Assembly (NCBI RefSeq): GCF_900747795.2
Contig: NC_041401.2
Coordinates: 123,842,947 to 123,906,946 of the forward strand
Source: Erpetoichthys calabaricus
Taxonomy: Eukaryota > Chordata > Cladistia > Polypteriformes > Polypteridae
Direction of reading: 5' to 3'
Length of the DNA: 64,000 nucleotides
In this document: piece after piece, positions 12,001-24,246 of the stretch
Position numbering within the stretch: the stretch's first letter is position 1
Layout: every line of letters begins with the position of its first letter
Notes under the pieces: model-generated
Told to the model about the DNA's origin: nothing
What the model saw: the letters and a program-made list of their open reading frames with translations, nothing else
Database searches by the model: none
Translations under genes and position numbers: made by a program

Positions 12001-15000
12001 CACCACAGCACACATCGACATTTCCTGAAGGCAAAGTCCTCAGTGAGGTCATCACACAACAGCTTCTGAGTTGATGTTGATGATTGCCAAGCTGCTTATA
12101 TGTTCTTGTGCTATGGATGATCTCAAGCATGTCGTGATGAACTAAAGTTCTGAAAAACTGGTAACTGGAGGGGTTGCTGAGGTCAATCCATAGATTTGGA
12201 CTTCAATGTTATTTAATGGCTATGATAGTCCAATTGATTTGTTTCCTTCATAAATAAAGGGCTAATTAGTAATAATAATGATAATGTCCAGAGTATCAGT
12301 GTGCTGTGACTCTTTGTTATTTGATATAACTAACAGTGTCACTTGTGATATGTGATACAACAACAACAATAGCAGTTTAAATACAACCAGCACCACTATT
12401 ACTACTACTAATAATACTAATAATAATTAAGATAATAACATGAAATACAACTACTACTAGTAAATGAATATATAAAATGCTACTACTACTAATAATAAAA
12501 AAATAAAAACTACTAATACTACTACTGAACATGCTTAATGAACTTCATTTACAAAATACAGGGTTAAAATGAAGCTATTTAGATATTTAAAAAATTAACA
12601 TATGAATATATTACCTACTACACTTTTGAATTTATCTAAACTTCTTTTTGTCCTTCCAATGACAGACAATAGCAAAAAGACATTAACTAAATCAAAGGTT
12701 AAGGTTAGCTGCCAATAAAATTACCATATATACTTGCGTATAAGTCGGGTCTTGAAAGCGAAAAAATCGATCATAAAATCAGACTCCGACTTGTACACCC
12801 GTTCAAAAATACAACACAATTTATTTATTTTTTTACATCTTGCTTCCTTCAATCTCACACCAGTTTCTCAGACACATTGAATTTTGTTGCAGCAGCACAG
12901 TTACCACTTCAACGACTTTTAATTTAAAACCAGTTTCATATTTTCTTCTGATCAAACGTAGATAAGGGATGCTCTTATGATAAAGGTGTATGAGGGTGTG
13001 AGATACATCCATCCATCCATTTTCCAACCCGCTGAATCCGAACACAGGGTCACGGGGGTCTGCTGGAGCCAATCCCAGCCAACACAGGGCACAACGCAGG
13101 AACCAATCCCGGGCAGGGTGCTAACCCAACACAGGACACACACAAACACAAATCGCCAGTCCACCTAACCTGCAGACACGGGGAGAACATGCAAACTCCA
13201 TGCAGGGAGGACCCAGGAAGCAAACCCGGGTCTCCTAACTGCGAGGCAAAAAAACACAAAATAGTGTAAACGTCACTTCGGAATAATAATAAGATACTGT
13301 ATTATTGTGTGGTCACATAGGCACAATACATGGAAAAAAAGGCAGTGTAATCCATGGTTACTTTCTCAGGTGGGTGTTGGCATATCATAATCTCTTGGAC
13401 CAATAGCATGAATTTTCCGCATTCAACTTATACGACTGACATTATAAAATACCAGAAATTATACGGTAAAATCGAGCCCCGACTTAATTACAGTATATAC
13501 GGTAATCTGATTGAAATGCTCTTTTTTATGTCAAAGATACCTGCCTGGTGCTTTTCCACAATTCAGCCAATACCTAACTAGTAAGCAAAGTGTCTCTGGG
13601 CGTTGGTGAAATTTGCAAACGTGACCTCAATGCAGTAGCCCTCTGAGCACTTCATATGTCGACTAATGTGAGCCGCCTTTAACAATGTGTAGAGGTCCTG
13701 AGGTCAATATGGCGGTAATAAATAATACTCAACCATGTGCCAGTTAGGTACTGTAACATCAGATAATATCTGGTAACCACTCGATATCAAAACTATTACG
13801 CATAATTCTACTCCATTGTTACTTCACTAAACCACTAGCTATAGTGTAGGGGCAATTGATGTAACATTAGCTAGCTTACTGAAAGATTTGTAAAACACAC
13901 CTACAAATTTTCTTTTTATCTTTTCTGTGCTCCTGATTAGTCTTAACTTAATGCCACCTCTCTGCTCATTAATGGAGATCATCACAACAGGTGACAGTCA
14001 ACAACGTTAATTTGACGAATCATGAAACAACAACAACTGCAACAGAGTCAGGCTGCCGACCTCTGGAGTTCTGCTCTGTTGAGGAGGTTGTCGCTTTGCA
14101 TTATACATCAGTGATGTTAAACAATATGCCCGGTTATGCTATAGTTAAGATTAGGGTTGTGGGAGAAAATTTATCTGACCCAAGTCAGGTAAATCAAGTG
14201 ATTAGAACATGTAATGCAATTGACTGTCCAGCACAGCTTCTGAATCACGGAGGGTTACGAACCCCCAACGGGACCCACCCACATCAATCACAGGGAAATC
14301 TAGGGAATCCTGACCAGGAATGGATGGTTTCTAGATGAGGAAACAACATCCAGCATTTCCCAGAACTGAGAGTTAATTATAACATAGCAAAAAATGATAG
14401 GCCATGCCAGTGGTTCTCAATCTGTGGGGCGGGCCCCCCCTAGGGGGGTGTGAAGTAACAAAAAGGGGGGTGCGAAGATTTGAAAAAAAGAAAACAAGAA
14501 TCGAAAATATGAAAAATACATCTATTGAAACCAAAACAAATTAACTTAAACTACATTCTGATACTAGAAAAATAAATATAGAGTGAGATAAATGTCGATA
14601 AAAGTTAAGTAGGTATAATAAAATATGCATACGAGACCGAGTGAGACTTTATAATTGTCCATTGTCCACACTCAGCAACAGACAAAACTCTTATTGCTGA
14701 ACCTTATTTGTTAGTTGTGAAAGAAAGAGTTAAGCAACCTATAAAGTGACGAAAAATTAGATTTCCATCATCAGGGTAAGGTGGACTACACAAACTGAGC
14801 ATCTCTAAAGGGATTAACTGAACTGTGACCATTACAGTCTTTAAAGCCCTTGAAGAAAAGCACCCTCGCAAAATCAGCCATAACCTCCTCGGACAATATA
14901 AGACATTCATGTTTTGATCTGAGAAGGCAATATCTAGCTCAGTAATGCTAAAGCCATCTTCCTCTTTCTCCTCCTAACCACTGCATCTCACTTACAGTTT

Positions 15001-15174
15001 GCAGTCCGGCAACTCCAGCGTCAATTCAGTCTTACTGTCAATGTTGTGAATGGGAAACATTCCTGCAAGCTTGTAATCTCCTTCCTGTTCAAAAAGGGAT
15101 GTTGGCGAGCAGGGAGCGTCTGGTGTACTGGGCAACACCAAGCACAAGATCACGCAGAAGACAGAGTGTTGCAT
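6085..15174 (-). CDS. TAS1R: Taste receptor type 1 (T1R) family, exons 1-5; 7TM exon not seen
   Basis: This is a class C GPCR subunit of the sweet/umami receptor family, acting at the taste-cell surface as an obligate heterodimer (family knowledge). Five exons join in phase with GT-AG junctions: 14996-15174, 11122-11428, 7378-8136, 6362-6577 and 6085-6205, giving 527 codons plus one base. Lengths of 307 and 121 nt for exons 2 and 5 match the family layout as I recall it. Residues 1-20 ([14 protein letters not shown]...) form a signal peptide, which is why I start there and not at the in-frame Met at 15225. Exons 1-4 encode the Venus-flytrap domain: [39 protein letters not shown] and VWIGSEDW. 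Exon 5 is the cysteine-rich linker ([14 protein letters not shown]). The exon 3 region resembles T1R3 and T1R1 more than T1R2, although the position beside ALDH4A1 is that of TAS1R2, so I do not assign a number. The 7TM exon lies beyond the window or is lost. Confidence 0.9.
8914..8972. repeat. (GT)n microsatellite with GC variants
   Basis: An imperfect GT run with CGTG interruptions lies in taste-receptor intron 2. It produces spurious His-Thr and Val-Cys frames on both strands. Confidence 0.95.
9085..9610 (+). mobile_element. L2-like LINE 3' relic, first of two in tandem
   Basis: Decayed ORF2 tail: [33 protein letters not shown], then CCYAPKM in shifted frames. It aligns by eye with the better copy at 52437-53493 but carries several indels. 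It lies in taste-receptor intron 2, antisense to that gene. Confidence 0.75.
9715..10465 (+). mobile_element. L2-like LINE 3' relic, second of two in tandem
   Basis: The stretch repeats the end of the preceding unit: a decayed version of the FCCYAPKIWNSLP coding block at about 9755-9800, then a UTR with the AATGCCCAG...GGGCTGGGTGGTC block and a terminal AATAAATATTGTTGTTG tail. It starts inside the coding part, so it is a separate 5'-truncated insertion or a local duplication of the unit at 9085. Confidence 0.65.
10930..11075 (-). repeat. Old SINE-like fragment next to taste-receptor exon 2
   Basis: Read on the minus strand this has the order 'first column title, pen-strike, CATGCAGGTTAG-like' blocks of the dispersed element seen full length at 36353-36700, but strongly diverged. 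It ends within about 50 bp of the exon 2 donor at 11121. Confidence 0.4.
12722..13504 (-). mobile_element. Decayed pogo/Tigger-type DNA transposon, interrupted by a SINE
   Basis: The ends are inverted and nearly identical: TACCATATATACTTGCG at the left and the complement of CAGTATATACGGTA at the right, with TA at both edges as expected for Tc1/mariner-pogo insertions. A second shared block, AAGTCGGG and CCCCGACTT, follows at each end. On the minus strand around 12833-12960 a fragment reads [10 protein letters not shown]...[12 protein letters not shown], like the Brinker-type helix-turn-helix at the N-terminus of Tigger/CENP-B-like transposases. No DDE domain remains. A SINE fragment at about 13006-13255 splits the element. 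Confidence 0.6.
13006..13255 (-). mobile_element. tRNA-derived SINE fragment nested in the pogo relic
   Basis: The sequence from CATCCATTTTCCAACCCGCTG to the AACCCGGGTCTCCTAACTGCGAGGCA block matches the full-length element at 36353-36700. The middle part (the CACTAGGGCCAATTTAG... block) and the tRNA-like head beyond the B-box are missing. It must be younger than the transposon it interrupts. Confidence 0.8.
14408..14660 (+). mobile_element. hAT-type terminal fragment
   Basis: It begins with CAGTGGTTCTCAATCTGTGG followed by a G/C mirror block, the terminal pattern of a widespread vertebrate hAT group. I could not find the opposite end, so the right limit is approximate. It lies in taste-receptor intron 1. 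Confidence 0.45.
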
Positions 15175-15873
15175 GCCTTTTTTGAGGACTGCAGCCTGCA
15201 AAAGAGTAAGAGACTGGTTAGACAAGACTATTAGCTATACTGCGCAGAAAGGATTTACATAGCGTCAATCCACTGTGCTTAACTTCAGGCAAATCAGCAG
15301 TGATTTGGAAATGCAGTAGGCTTCCAGGAATAAAGCAGAGGATGTTGTGAAACTCTTTCCCGTCTCATTGACGTTCAAGGTGTTTATTCAGATTTGTTAG
15401 GGGCTATGCAGGAGGAGTGTGGTGAAAAGGTTGGCACTGTAGATTTAACAGGAATATTAGTGCAAAATATGGGAAATTGAAGCCATGCCACCTTCTTACA
15501 GTATGATACTCTGATGACAACAAGCAATCTGAAGCTGATGAATGTGGAATCACAAAGTCCATGTCTTATTCCGTGACAATCAGGCCCATCCTTGATAAAA
15601 ACATATGAGCATACCAGCTCCCCTTCACATATAGTACATTCAACCCTGATATTTTCTTGAATAAATCTGTGCATTTCTGAAATTGATTTTTTCAAAAGAA
15701 GGTTTCAAACAGCATTAGACACAAGGCAGCAGTTAGCCATTGAACAAATTTACAGAAACCTACAGTCAGCCATATTTGAAATCAACAAGAAACTTTATAT
15801 GGTAGGCCATCAGGAATTGGGAGGCAAACAGAATAACTGGAGGAACCTCAGACTTAGCCCTTTTGTTGGTATT

Positions 15874-16480
15874 GTGACCAAAAGGTGGCACCCCAGACTC
15901 CAGATACAGGCGCACGTCAACAGTCAAGGGTTCAAATAAAGTTCATTTTATTATCTTTTTCAGGTTCTTTCTCCAAAACAAGTATTCATAAGCATGATTC
16001 AATAAATATTCACCTCTACTCTTCACTGGGTATACCTTGTCCTCTACCTCCAACTTGACTGGATGAGGTTGAGCGACTCCCTTTATTCCAGGCGTGGGAG
16101 TACCTTCGATTCCACATGATTATACTCTAGAACCACGTCTGGGGTCAGATGGAAACTCCTTAAAAATTTCTGAGTCCGCTCCCCTCAGCTACCTATGGCG
16201 GCATCCCATGTACCCCAACAGGGCTGTCCATCAGGACTACAATGTCCAAGGTGCCCTGTGGGTGTACAAATGGGAGCTCTATCCAAGGGATGCTGCTCTC
16301 TGCCATATTGGGGGACTACACGGCCCCAAGAAACAGTCTATCCTTCCCTGTTCTTTCATTTTATCTCTGCAGCCAGGAAATCTGCCCGGAACCAACCCAG
16401 CTGGGACCCCTGTCCATCCAGATCCTTTCCTTATAGCCTCTCATCTGAGTAAGGAACCACTCTCCCTCCTGGTTGGGATG
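15874..16480 (-). repeat. Dispersed repeat, possibly a solo LTR, copy 1
   Basis: Read on the minus strand, this unit runs from a CCAACCAGGAGGG-like start to an end GGGGTGCCACC...GGTCACAAT, with an AATAAA-containing stretch near the end. The unit at 24575-25072 on the plus strand has a similar start and the same type of end (GGCACCCCCTTGTGGTTACA), so the two are copies of one family in opposite orientation. The length of 500-600 bp and the polyadenylation-like signal fit a solitary LTR, but no flanking duplication was confirmed. Treated as a fossil. An open frame on the plus strand (16094-16558) is a by-product. Confidence 0.4.
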
Positions 16481-17520
16481 ACAGTCAATATACTTTGGCA
16501 CCTACAGTATGCATCTGTAACCAAAATATCCATCATGGACTACACTTGGATAGCATGAGGCATCCTACGTGGTAAAGAAACTCAAAAGAATCTCTGCTAA
16601 TAGATGACAATGCTTTCCAACCCTCCATCATCAATGGCAAAAAGATCAGCTTAAATTTGAAACCTATATTTTCTCATGAAAGCAGTGTATTGTAACCTCA
16701 GACAGTGCATAATCATTTCTTGTCATTAATTAACTGTGGCCTGATAAGGCTTCATAGATCTGCAAAATACATTTTAGGGTGACTTACAGATCAAACTCAA
16801 ATGGGATTTTGGTTTCTGCTTGTCCTGGAAAATAAAATCATCACTTTTTTTAAACTGCTTATATTAAGTTTTAAGTTTACTCAAACAAACAATGATAAAC
16901 TATAAAGGAGCAGCAAAGCCATTTATAAGACTCTTAAGGCCATTTAATTACAGGGGCAATTTACATTGAAGGCATCCTCTTTTTTGGACTAATATTTTTT
17001 AATAAAAATATGTTGGTACAATTGTCTCTGCATTGCACCAGTAATTTATAACCTTAATGCATCTGTTTTATTATCCAAGGAATTTATGGTGCTTTTAGTT
17101 GAAATAGTCAGACAAGTCTTATAACTTAATAGTAAAAAGAATTGGGACGGTAAGAGATTCTACAGATACTTAGAGGATCAAAGCTTATGGGCAGAGCCAT
17201 CCATCACCAGGATAGCTAGCCAATCAAATGTGTGTAATGTCACATGTCCTGGAATCCCAAACATGATTTCAACCTAAATAATGGGCTGTGCAAAGGACTA
17301 AGAGAGGTAACGAAAGAGGAAGTGATGTCACAGAGTGAAACACAACAGAAGGAGAGCCCATTTCATCTGGACACTCAGAGAACATATAACTGATGCATCA
17401 TGCTGATTGCTGAACTGTAAAAGCAGTCTAGAACAACATTCACCTTTAATATTATTGATTTTCAGTAAGCTTATCCAAACTTTCATATTTATTTAATTTT
17501 TTATTATATTTTCTTCTATT

Positions 17521-20500
17521 TGGTATTATTATCCATCCATCCATCCATCCATCCTCTTCCGCTTATCTGAGGTCGGGTCGCGGGGGTAGCAGCTTGAGCA
17601 GAGATGCCCAGACTTCCCTCTCCCTGGCCACTTCTTCTAGCTCTTCCAGGAGAATCCCAAGGCGTTCCCAGGCCAGCCGAGAGACATAGTCCCTCCAGCG
17701 TGTCCTGGGTCTTCCCTGGGGCCTCCTCCCGGTTAGACATGCCCGGAACACTTCACCAGGGAGGCGTCCAGGAGGCATCCTGATCAGATGCCCGAGCCAC
17801 CTCATCTGACTCCTCTCGATGCGGAGAAGCAGCGGCTCTACTCTGAGCCCCTCCCGGATGACTGAGCTTCTCACCCTATCTTTAAGGGAGAGCCCAGACA
17901 CCCTGCGGAGGAAACTCATTTCAGCCGCTTGTATTCGCGATCTCGTTCTTTCGGTCACTACCCATAGCTCATGACCATAGGTGAGGGTAGGAACATAGAT
18001 CGACTGGTAAATTGAGAGCTTCGCCTTGCGGCTCAGCTTCTTTTTCACCAAGACAGACCAATGCAGAGCCTGCATTACTGCGGATGCCACACCGATCCGC
18101 CTGTCGATCTCACGCTCCATTCTTCCCTCACTCGTGAACAAGACCCCGAGATACTTGAACTCCTCCACTTGAGGCAGGATCTCGCTACCAACCCTGAGAG
18201 GGCACTCCACCCTTTTCCAGCTTAGGACCATGGTCTCGGATTTGGAGGTGCTGATTCCCATCCCAGCCGCTTCACACTCGGCTGCGAACTGATCCAGAGA
18301 GAGCTGAAGATCACGGCCTGATGAAGCAAACAGGACAACATCATCTGCAAAAGGCAGTGACCCAATCCTGAGTCCACCAAACCGGACCCCCTCAACATCC
18401 TGGCTGCACCTAGAAATTCTGTCCATAAAAGTTATGAACAGAATCGGTGACAAAGGGCAGCCTTGGCGGAGTCCAACTCTCACTGGAAACGGGTTCGACT
18501 TACTGCCGACAATGCGGACCAAGCTCTGGCAAAGATCGTACAGGGACCGAACAGCCCTTATCAGGGGGTCCGGTACCCCATACTCTCAGAGTACCCCCCC
18601 ACAGGACACAGTCGAATGCCTTTTCCAAGTCCACAAAACACATGTAGACTGGTTGGGCAAACTCCCATGCACCCTACAGGACCCTGCTAAGGGTGTAGAG
18701 CTGGTCCACTGTTCCGCGACCAAGACGAAAACCACACTGTTCCTCCTGAATCCGAGGCTCGACTATCCGACGGACCCTCCTCTCCAGGACCCCCGAATAG
18801 ACTTTTCCAGGGAGGCTGAGGAGTGTGATCCCTCTGTAGTTGGAACACACCCTCCGGTCCCCTTTCTTAAAGAGGGGGACCACCACCCCGGTCTGCCAAT
18901 CCAGAGGCACTGTCCCTGATGTCCATATGATGTTGCAGAGGCGTGTCAACCAAGACAGTCCTACAACATCCAGAGCCTTGAGGAACTCCGGGCGTATCTC
19001 ATCCACCCCCGGGGCCCTGCCACCAAGGAGTTTTTTGACCACCTCGGTGACCTCAGTCCCAAAGATGGGGGAGCCCACCTCTGAGTCCCCAGGCTCTGCT
19101 TCCTCATTGGAAGGCATGTTAATGGGATTGAGGAGGTCTTCGAAGTACTCCCCCCACTGACCCACAATGTTCCAAGTCAAGGTCAGCAGCGCACCATCAC
19201 CACCATATACAGTGTTGACACTGCACTGCTTCCCCCTCCTGAGACGCCGGACGGTGGACCAGAATCTCCTCGAAGCCGTCCGAAAGTCGTTCTCCATGGT
19301 CTCCCCAAACTCCTCCCACGCCCGAGTTTTTGCCTCAGCAACCACCAAAGCCGCATTCCGCTTGGCTTGCCGGTACCTATCAGCTGCCTCCAGAGTCACA
19401 CAGGACAAAAGGGTCCTGTAGGACTCCTTCTTCAGCTTGACGACAGGCACCGACCACCTTACGGCCACAGCTCCGGTCAGCCGCCTCAACAATAGAGGCA
19501 CGGAACATGGCCCATTCGGACTCAATGTCCCCCACCTTCCTCGGAAAGTGGTCAAAGTTCTGCCGGAGGTGGGAGTTGAAGCTACTTCTGACAGGTGGCT
19601 CTGCCAGATGTTCCCAGCAGACCCTCACAACACGTTTGGGCCTACCAGGCCTGACCGGCATCCTCCCCCACCATCGAAGCCAACTCACCACCAGGTGGTG
19701 ATCAGTTGACAGCTCAGCCCCTCTCTTCACCCGAGTGTCCAAGACATGTGGCCGCAAGTCCGATGACACGACCACAAAGTCGATCATCGAACTGAGGCCT
19801 AGGGTGTCCTGGTGCCAAGTGCACATATGAACACCCCTATGCTTGAACATGGTGCTCGTTATGGACAATCCGTGACGAGCACAAAAGTCCAATAACAAAA
19901 CACCACTCGGGTTCAGATCGGGGGGGCCATTCCTCCCAATCACGCCCTTCCAGGTCTCACTGTCATTGCCCACGTGAGCATTGAAGTCTCCCAGCAGAAT
20001 GAGGGAGTCCCTAGAAGGTATGCCCTTTAGCACCCCCTCCAGGGACTCCAAAAAGGGTGGGTACTCCGAACTGCTGTTCGGTGCATACGCACAAACAACA
20101 GTTAGGACTCGTCCCCCAACCTGAAGGCGGAGGGAGGCTACCCTCTCGTCTACCGGGGTAAACCCCAATGAACAGGCTCCAAGTCGGGGGGCAATAAGTA
20201 TACCCACACCCGCTCAGCGCCTCTCACCGGGGGTAACTCCAGAGTGGTAGAGAGTCCAGTCCCTCTCAAGGAGATTGGTTCCAGAGTCCAAGCTGTGCGT
20301 CGAGGTGAGTCCGACTATCTAGTCGGAACCTCTCAACTTCGCGCACTAGCTCAGGCTTCTTCCCCTTCAGAGAGGTGACATTCCACGTCCCAAGAGCCAG
20401 CTTCTGTAGCCAAGGATCGGACTGCCAAGGTCCCCGCCTTCGGCCACCACCCAACTCACACTGCACCTGACCTCCTTGGCCCCTCTCATAGGTGGTGAGC

Positions 20501-20523
20501 CCATGGGAAGGTGGTATTATTAT
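17521..20523 (-). mobile_element. Rex3 LINE (RTE clade), near full length, with 12-bp target duplication
   Basis: The element proper is 17533-20511, flanked by identical 12-bp copies of TGGTATTATTAT (17521-17532 and 20512-20523). Its 3' end is a (GGAT)n tail following the GCGGAAGAGG block. Read from 20466 down, successive frames give the endonuclease start (LGTWNVTSL), GDFNAHVG and the [13 protein letters not shown] and STDHHLVV motifs, then reverse transcriptase: FKKGDRR...NYRGITLL, GLRQGCPLSP, FADDVVLFA, and the RTE-type tail MRWLGHLIRMPPGRLPGE. The sites I remember for standard fish Rex3 PCR primers are near 18445 and 18880. The coding region is split over at least four frames (20466, 20207, 19555 and 18522 downward), so this copy is dead. 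It lies between the taste receptor and ALDH4A1. Confidence 0.93.
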
Positions 20524-23500
20524 ACTTTAATAAATACTACATTGCATTTTCATTTCCATAGTTGTCTTTATATCTAGAGTGATTAAAGTATCACAAAAAA
20601 GAAAATATTAGGTACCAGGTGCAGGGGGAGATTGGCATTAGCCTATTTGTGCAGATCATGAGGTTGCACCTCTATTTAAAGAACAACTTCCGTAAAAGTA
20701 AGACGCCATTGGTTGGTAAGTGGCATATAACCAAAAGGTGTATGAGCTTTCATGTGCCTCGGGGAAACCTGTACATTATTATTGTCATCAACAATGAGCC
20801 TCTTTGTGGAGTATTGAGGAGTGACAGGCATCTTAGGCATCAGTTATACATACATATTTATATGGCTGGGATCCTATGTGGAATACTACAGAGTGACTGA
20901 CTGTTAGGTGTTACTCATACATAATTGTTTGAATAGGATCTCTATGTGTGTGTGTTGATATTAAAGTGTTAGAGCAGACCAATCTAGTAACAACTTCATC
21001 CCTCAATAACACAGTATACTGCTTTGAACTCATTGGTGTCAGGATAGGCTGCAGCTCCCCACAGCCCCCAACTCACAAGAAAGTTAGCACAGTGATGTGA
21101 ACTGGCCCTGCGTTTTTGAGTGGCAGAGTCCTGAGTTCAGATCCTCACCCAGTCACTGCCAGTGTGCAGCTTGTGCATGCTCCCTGTGTCTGGGTGAATT
21201 TATTTCACTTATCCTCCCATAGCTCACAGACATGCAGATAAGGTTAACTGTTGACTCTGAATAGACCCAATGTAGTGTATGTGTGTGTGTGAGAAGGTGT
21301 AAGTGCCTTGAGGGGAGCTGGCATTCCATTTGGATTGGTTCTTGTCTTGTACCCGATGCTGCAAGGATACACTTTCCCATGACCCTAAAATAGGATTGAA
21401 CAGGTTCAGAAAATGAATGACCAAAAAATTTCAAGTAATTACAGTAGTTTTGTTTTTAACAATGAAAATAACTTAAGTCATTAAAATATTAAAGCAACCA
21501 ACTTACAGAATTAGGTAATAAAATTCTAAACCTTGACATCCATTCTCTGTTTTTTTAATGTACTTTGTTTTTTTCGGGGAACTGCAGCATATCATAATAG
21601 CCCTGGGTACCAAATTAAGACAGAAGGTCACTACATCTCAGGCCACATGTCCACAGTGAGCCATTTGGGAGTCAGCAGTAAAATCACATGCGTCTTCAGG
21701 ATGTGGGTCAAAAGCCCAGAGAAAGCCTCACTTGACCACAGGGAGAGTATGCACGGTACACACAAACAGTGGCCAGGCGGAATTTTAAACACAGGCGACC
21801 AGAGCAGTGAGGCACCGTGTCATCACCCAAACCTGCCAGTTAAATAGAATCTTGCAAGCAGTGGATTGAACGGGGATAAACTTGACTACCCAGATCTGTA
21901 TTTGCCTAGATTTTCATAAAGACAAACTGCACAAGTTATTATTTTTTTTGGAGTTGTTGAGAGGCCAGCACTCAATAATCTGCAGTACTGTCTGAAACTG
22001 GAAGAAAACCTGCCACCTCTCTGGCAATAAATCACTTATTAATGGAAGATGGCAGCTGCTGTTTGAGTACTGCAGTTAATGCTCGACTCAGCAAAAGGTT
22101 CCTCTTAAATGTGGTGACATTTCACATCCATTTATTCATTTCACACATCTTATTGAGGCTGTTACAAAGCAAAATAGTAGTCATTTTTCCAGCCCCAGCC
22201 ATTTTCAAGAACTGTTTACACCTATTATATTGCTAGTAGGGGTAAAGGGGCAGTCTGGTAGAAATAAGTAAAAGGAAGCAACCAACCCCAAGCAGGACCC
22301 CCATACACACATGTGATAGAAATGTAACATCTTATTAAAGAAAGAAACATCTCCTAACAGGACAAATCAGTTATCAGGCTGGAGAAGAGCTGTTCATTGT
22401 ATCTTTTAATTACTCCTCAGCAAAATGCCTTGGAAGGAGTTACAGCATGTCATGTTACAGCCTGGTCAGAATGATCAGAATGGTCAGAGAAACAAAGAAT
22501 AGAGGTTCATTTTATAAACTACTGAATTTACATAAAGTATCAATTAATGCATACATTTTACTCTGGTTGGTTCATTGGTTTACACCCAAATGATTTATAT
22601 AAAATAAAAGTCCATTATATTATTCTGGTTCTTCGTATACCTTTGAGTTGAGCCACCACCCTTGAAAATTTCTGTGCATATAACAACTGTCCATTCTGGT
22701 TGTTTACAGGACATCTGCTGGCTTCTTAGTCATCTCTTAGTCATTTTTCAGTACATTTTGTTGTTCACTTGGCCTTTATCTGATTTTTGACATTTATTAA
22801 CCCTTTATGCTATTTCTTTAAGATGAATGCTCAGTAACCCTAAAATTATTCTTCCACACGCACACACAAACCCCAAGTAAAACATACACACTGTTATGGT
22901 TCTGCTTGTTTATGTTCTGTATTCTCTGTTTAAGATCCTTTTTATATATTCTTTCTTTAATTTCAAGTATTTCCTACAACGTTATTATATTTATTTACGT
23001 AATGTGTATCATTTTTCATTTCTTTGTGGTTATGTTTCTATGTGAGGTCACATGCTCTATCAGGTCCTCTGTGCTTATTGGGTGGTTCCCCAAGAGGCGG
23101 GGCTTCCTGTCTGTCTCCATGTTTGAACCTTCTCCTGCCCTAAAAAGACTTAGGGAGACCACTGGTCTAATGCAGTTCGCTGTCTCATATGCTGATGACT
23201 TCTCTTGTGTGTTACACTATTGGTTTCTTCTTCTTCTTTCTCTTTATTGATTACTGGATTTCTGACCTCTGCTCTGTTGTTGGATTTTCTTTTAGGACTT
23301 TGTTTTGCTATCAGATTGCTTCAGATTGTGCCTTTTTTATTCTTTTGAGCTTTAATGGATTACAGAATATTTTGAAATATATCTTTTATTTTATAAATAT
23401 TCTCTGTCTGCACCTCATTTACAGCCAATGTTTGGTGGTTACTGTTGGGGGTATTTGGTGTAGTATTTTTGGACTTTCATTTGTATGGCCAGTTTCTCTT

Positions 23501-24240
23501 TTTGTGGGCCTCCACCCCCCACCGAAGCCAGCAGATGAGATTCAGAACTTGACCGAATTTAGTGTACCTCTGATGGGTGCACCAGTGAGGATACTGGCCT
23601 GCTTCCTAACCAGTGTTGAGACCACTGAGAAATTTGCTTGGGAAGAACTCCTGCATCATAAAACACACTGACATCATGCAGGTAACATAACCAATATCTT
23701 TAAGATGTGAGAGGAAAACCAGAGAACCTCGAGAGAATCCCACAAAGACTAAAGGAGAATCTGCAATCTTCATACAGAAAGAGAACAGACAAGGCAAAAG
23801 AGCAATTGGTAATAATTGATAAAAACCAAAAACATTCACACTTCATAATAATCTTAATGTGGTGTTGAACAAGAAAGAACATTTAAACATGTCTTACTAT
23901 TTCAGTGGGCAAAGATTTCTGCTGAAATTGTGGAACAGCATCAGTCCAGACTGGGTATGCTCTTGAGAAAAAAAGCCAGGATGGTGGCAGCAGGTTGTCA
24001 GACATTAAGAAAATAGATGCGTACCGTTGAGGGTCACCTGAAAGGAGGTGGTCCAAGCTGATAACTGAAACAAAGTGCACATATGTATTTATCTTTATTG
24101 TCCTAAGAGGGAAATTTGGTTTGTCAGCAGGGTTTACCACAACATATCATTAAAACATATCAACACAATATCAAAAATAATCTTTTGTACATTAACAAAT
24201 AAATACAAATATGACAGTGAACACAATACTGATGGTATAA
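20524..24240. other. Intergenic, AT-rich, no gene recognised
   Basis: Hydrophobic, T-rich frames at 22906-23671 (plus) are uninterrupted by chance composition and have no homology I recognise. A weak repeat appears at 21110-21420 (listed separately). Nothing else could be named. Confidence 0.5.
21110..21420 (+). repeat. Old, diverged SINE-like repeat
   Basis: The block order follows the full-length element at 36353-36700: a B-box-like GTTCAGATCC, GTGCATGCTCCCTGTGTCTGG, ACAGACATGCAGATAAGG, then a GGTTCTTGTCTTGTACCCGATGCTG-type 3' part and AGGTTCAGAAAATGAATGA tail. High divergence suggests great age. Confidence 0.5.
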
Positions 24241-24246
24241 TATTAG

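Noticed and set aside
15175-15225. Upstream in-frame Met as start of the taste receptor
   Set aside because: Starting at 15174 places the signal peptide at the N-terminus; the extra 17 residues are polar and follow an acceptor-like sequence.
16094-16558. 154-codon plus-strand frame
   Set aside because: It lies within a dispersed repeat that recurs at 24575-25072 and resembles no protein I know.
18434-19709. Several plus-strand frames of 64-161 codons
   Set aside because: They are antisense shadows of the Rex3 element coded on the minus strand.
22906-23671. Long hydrophobic plus-strand frames suggesting membrane proteins
   Set aside because: T-rich composition gives Phe/Leu/Ile runs by chance; no motif, splice context or start signal supports a gene.
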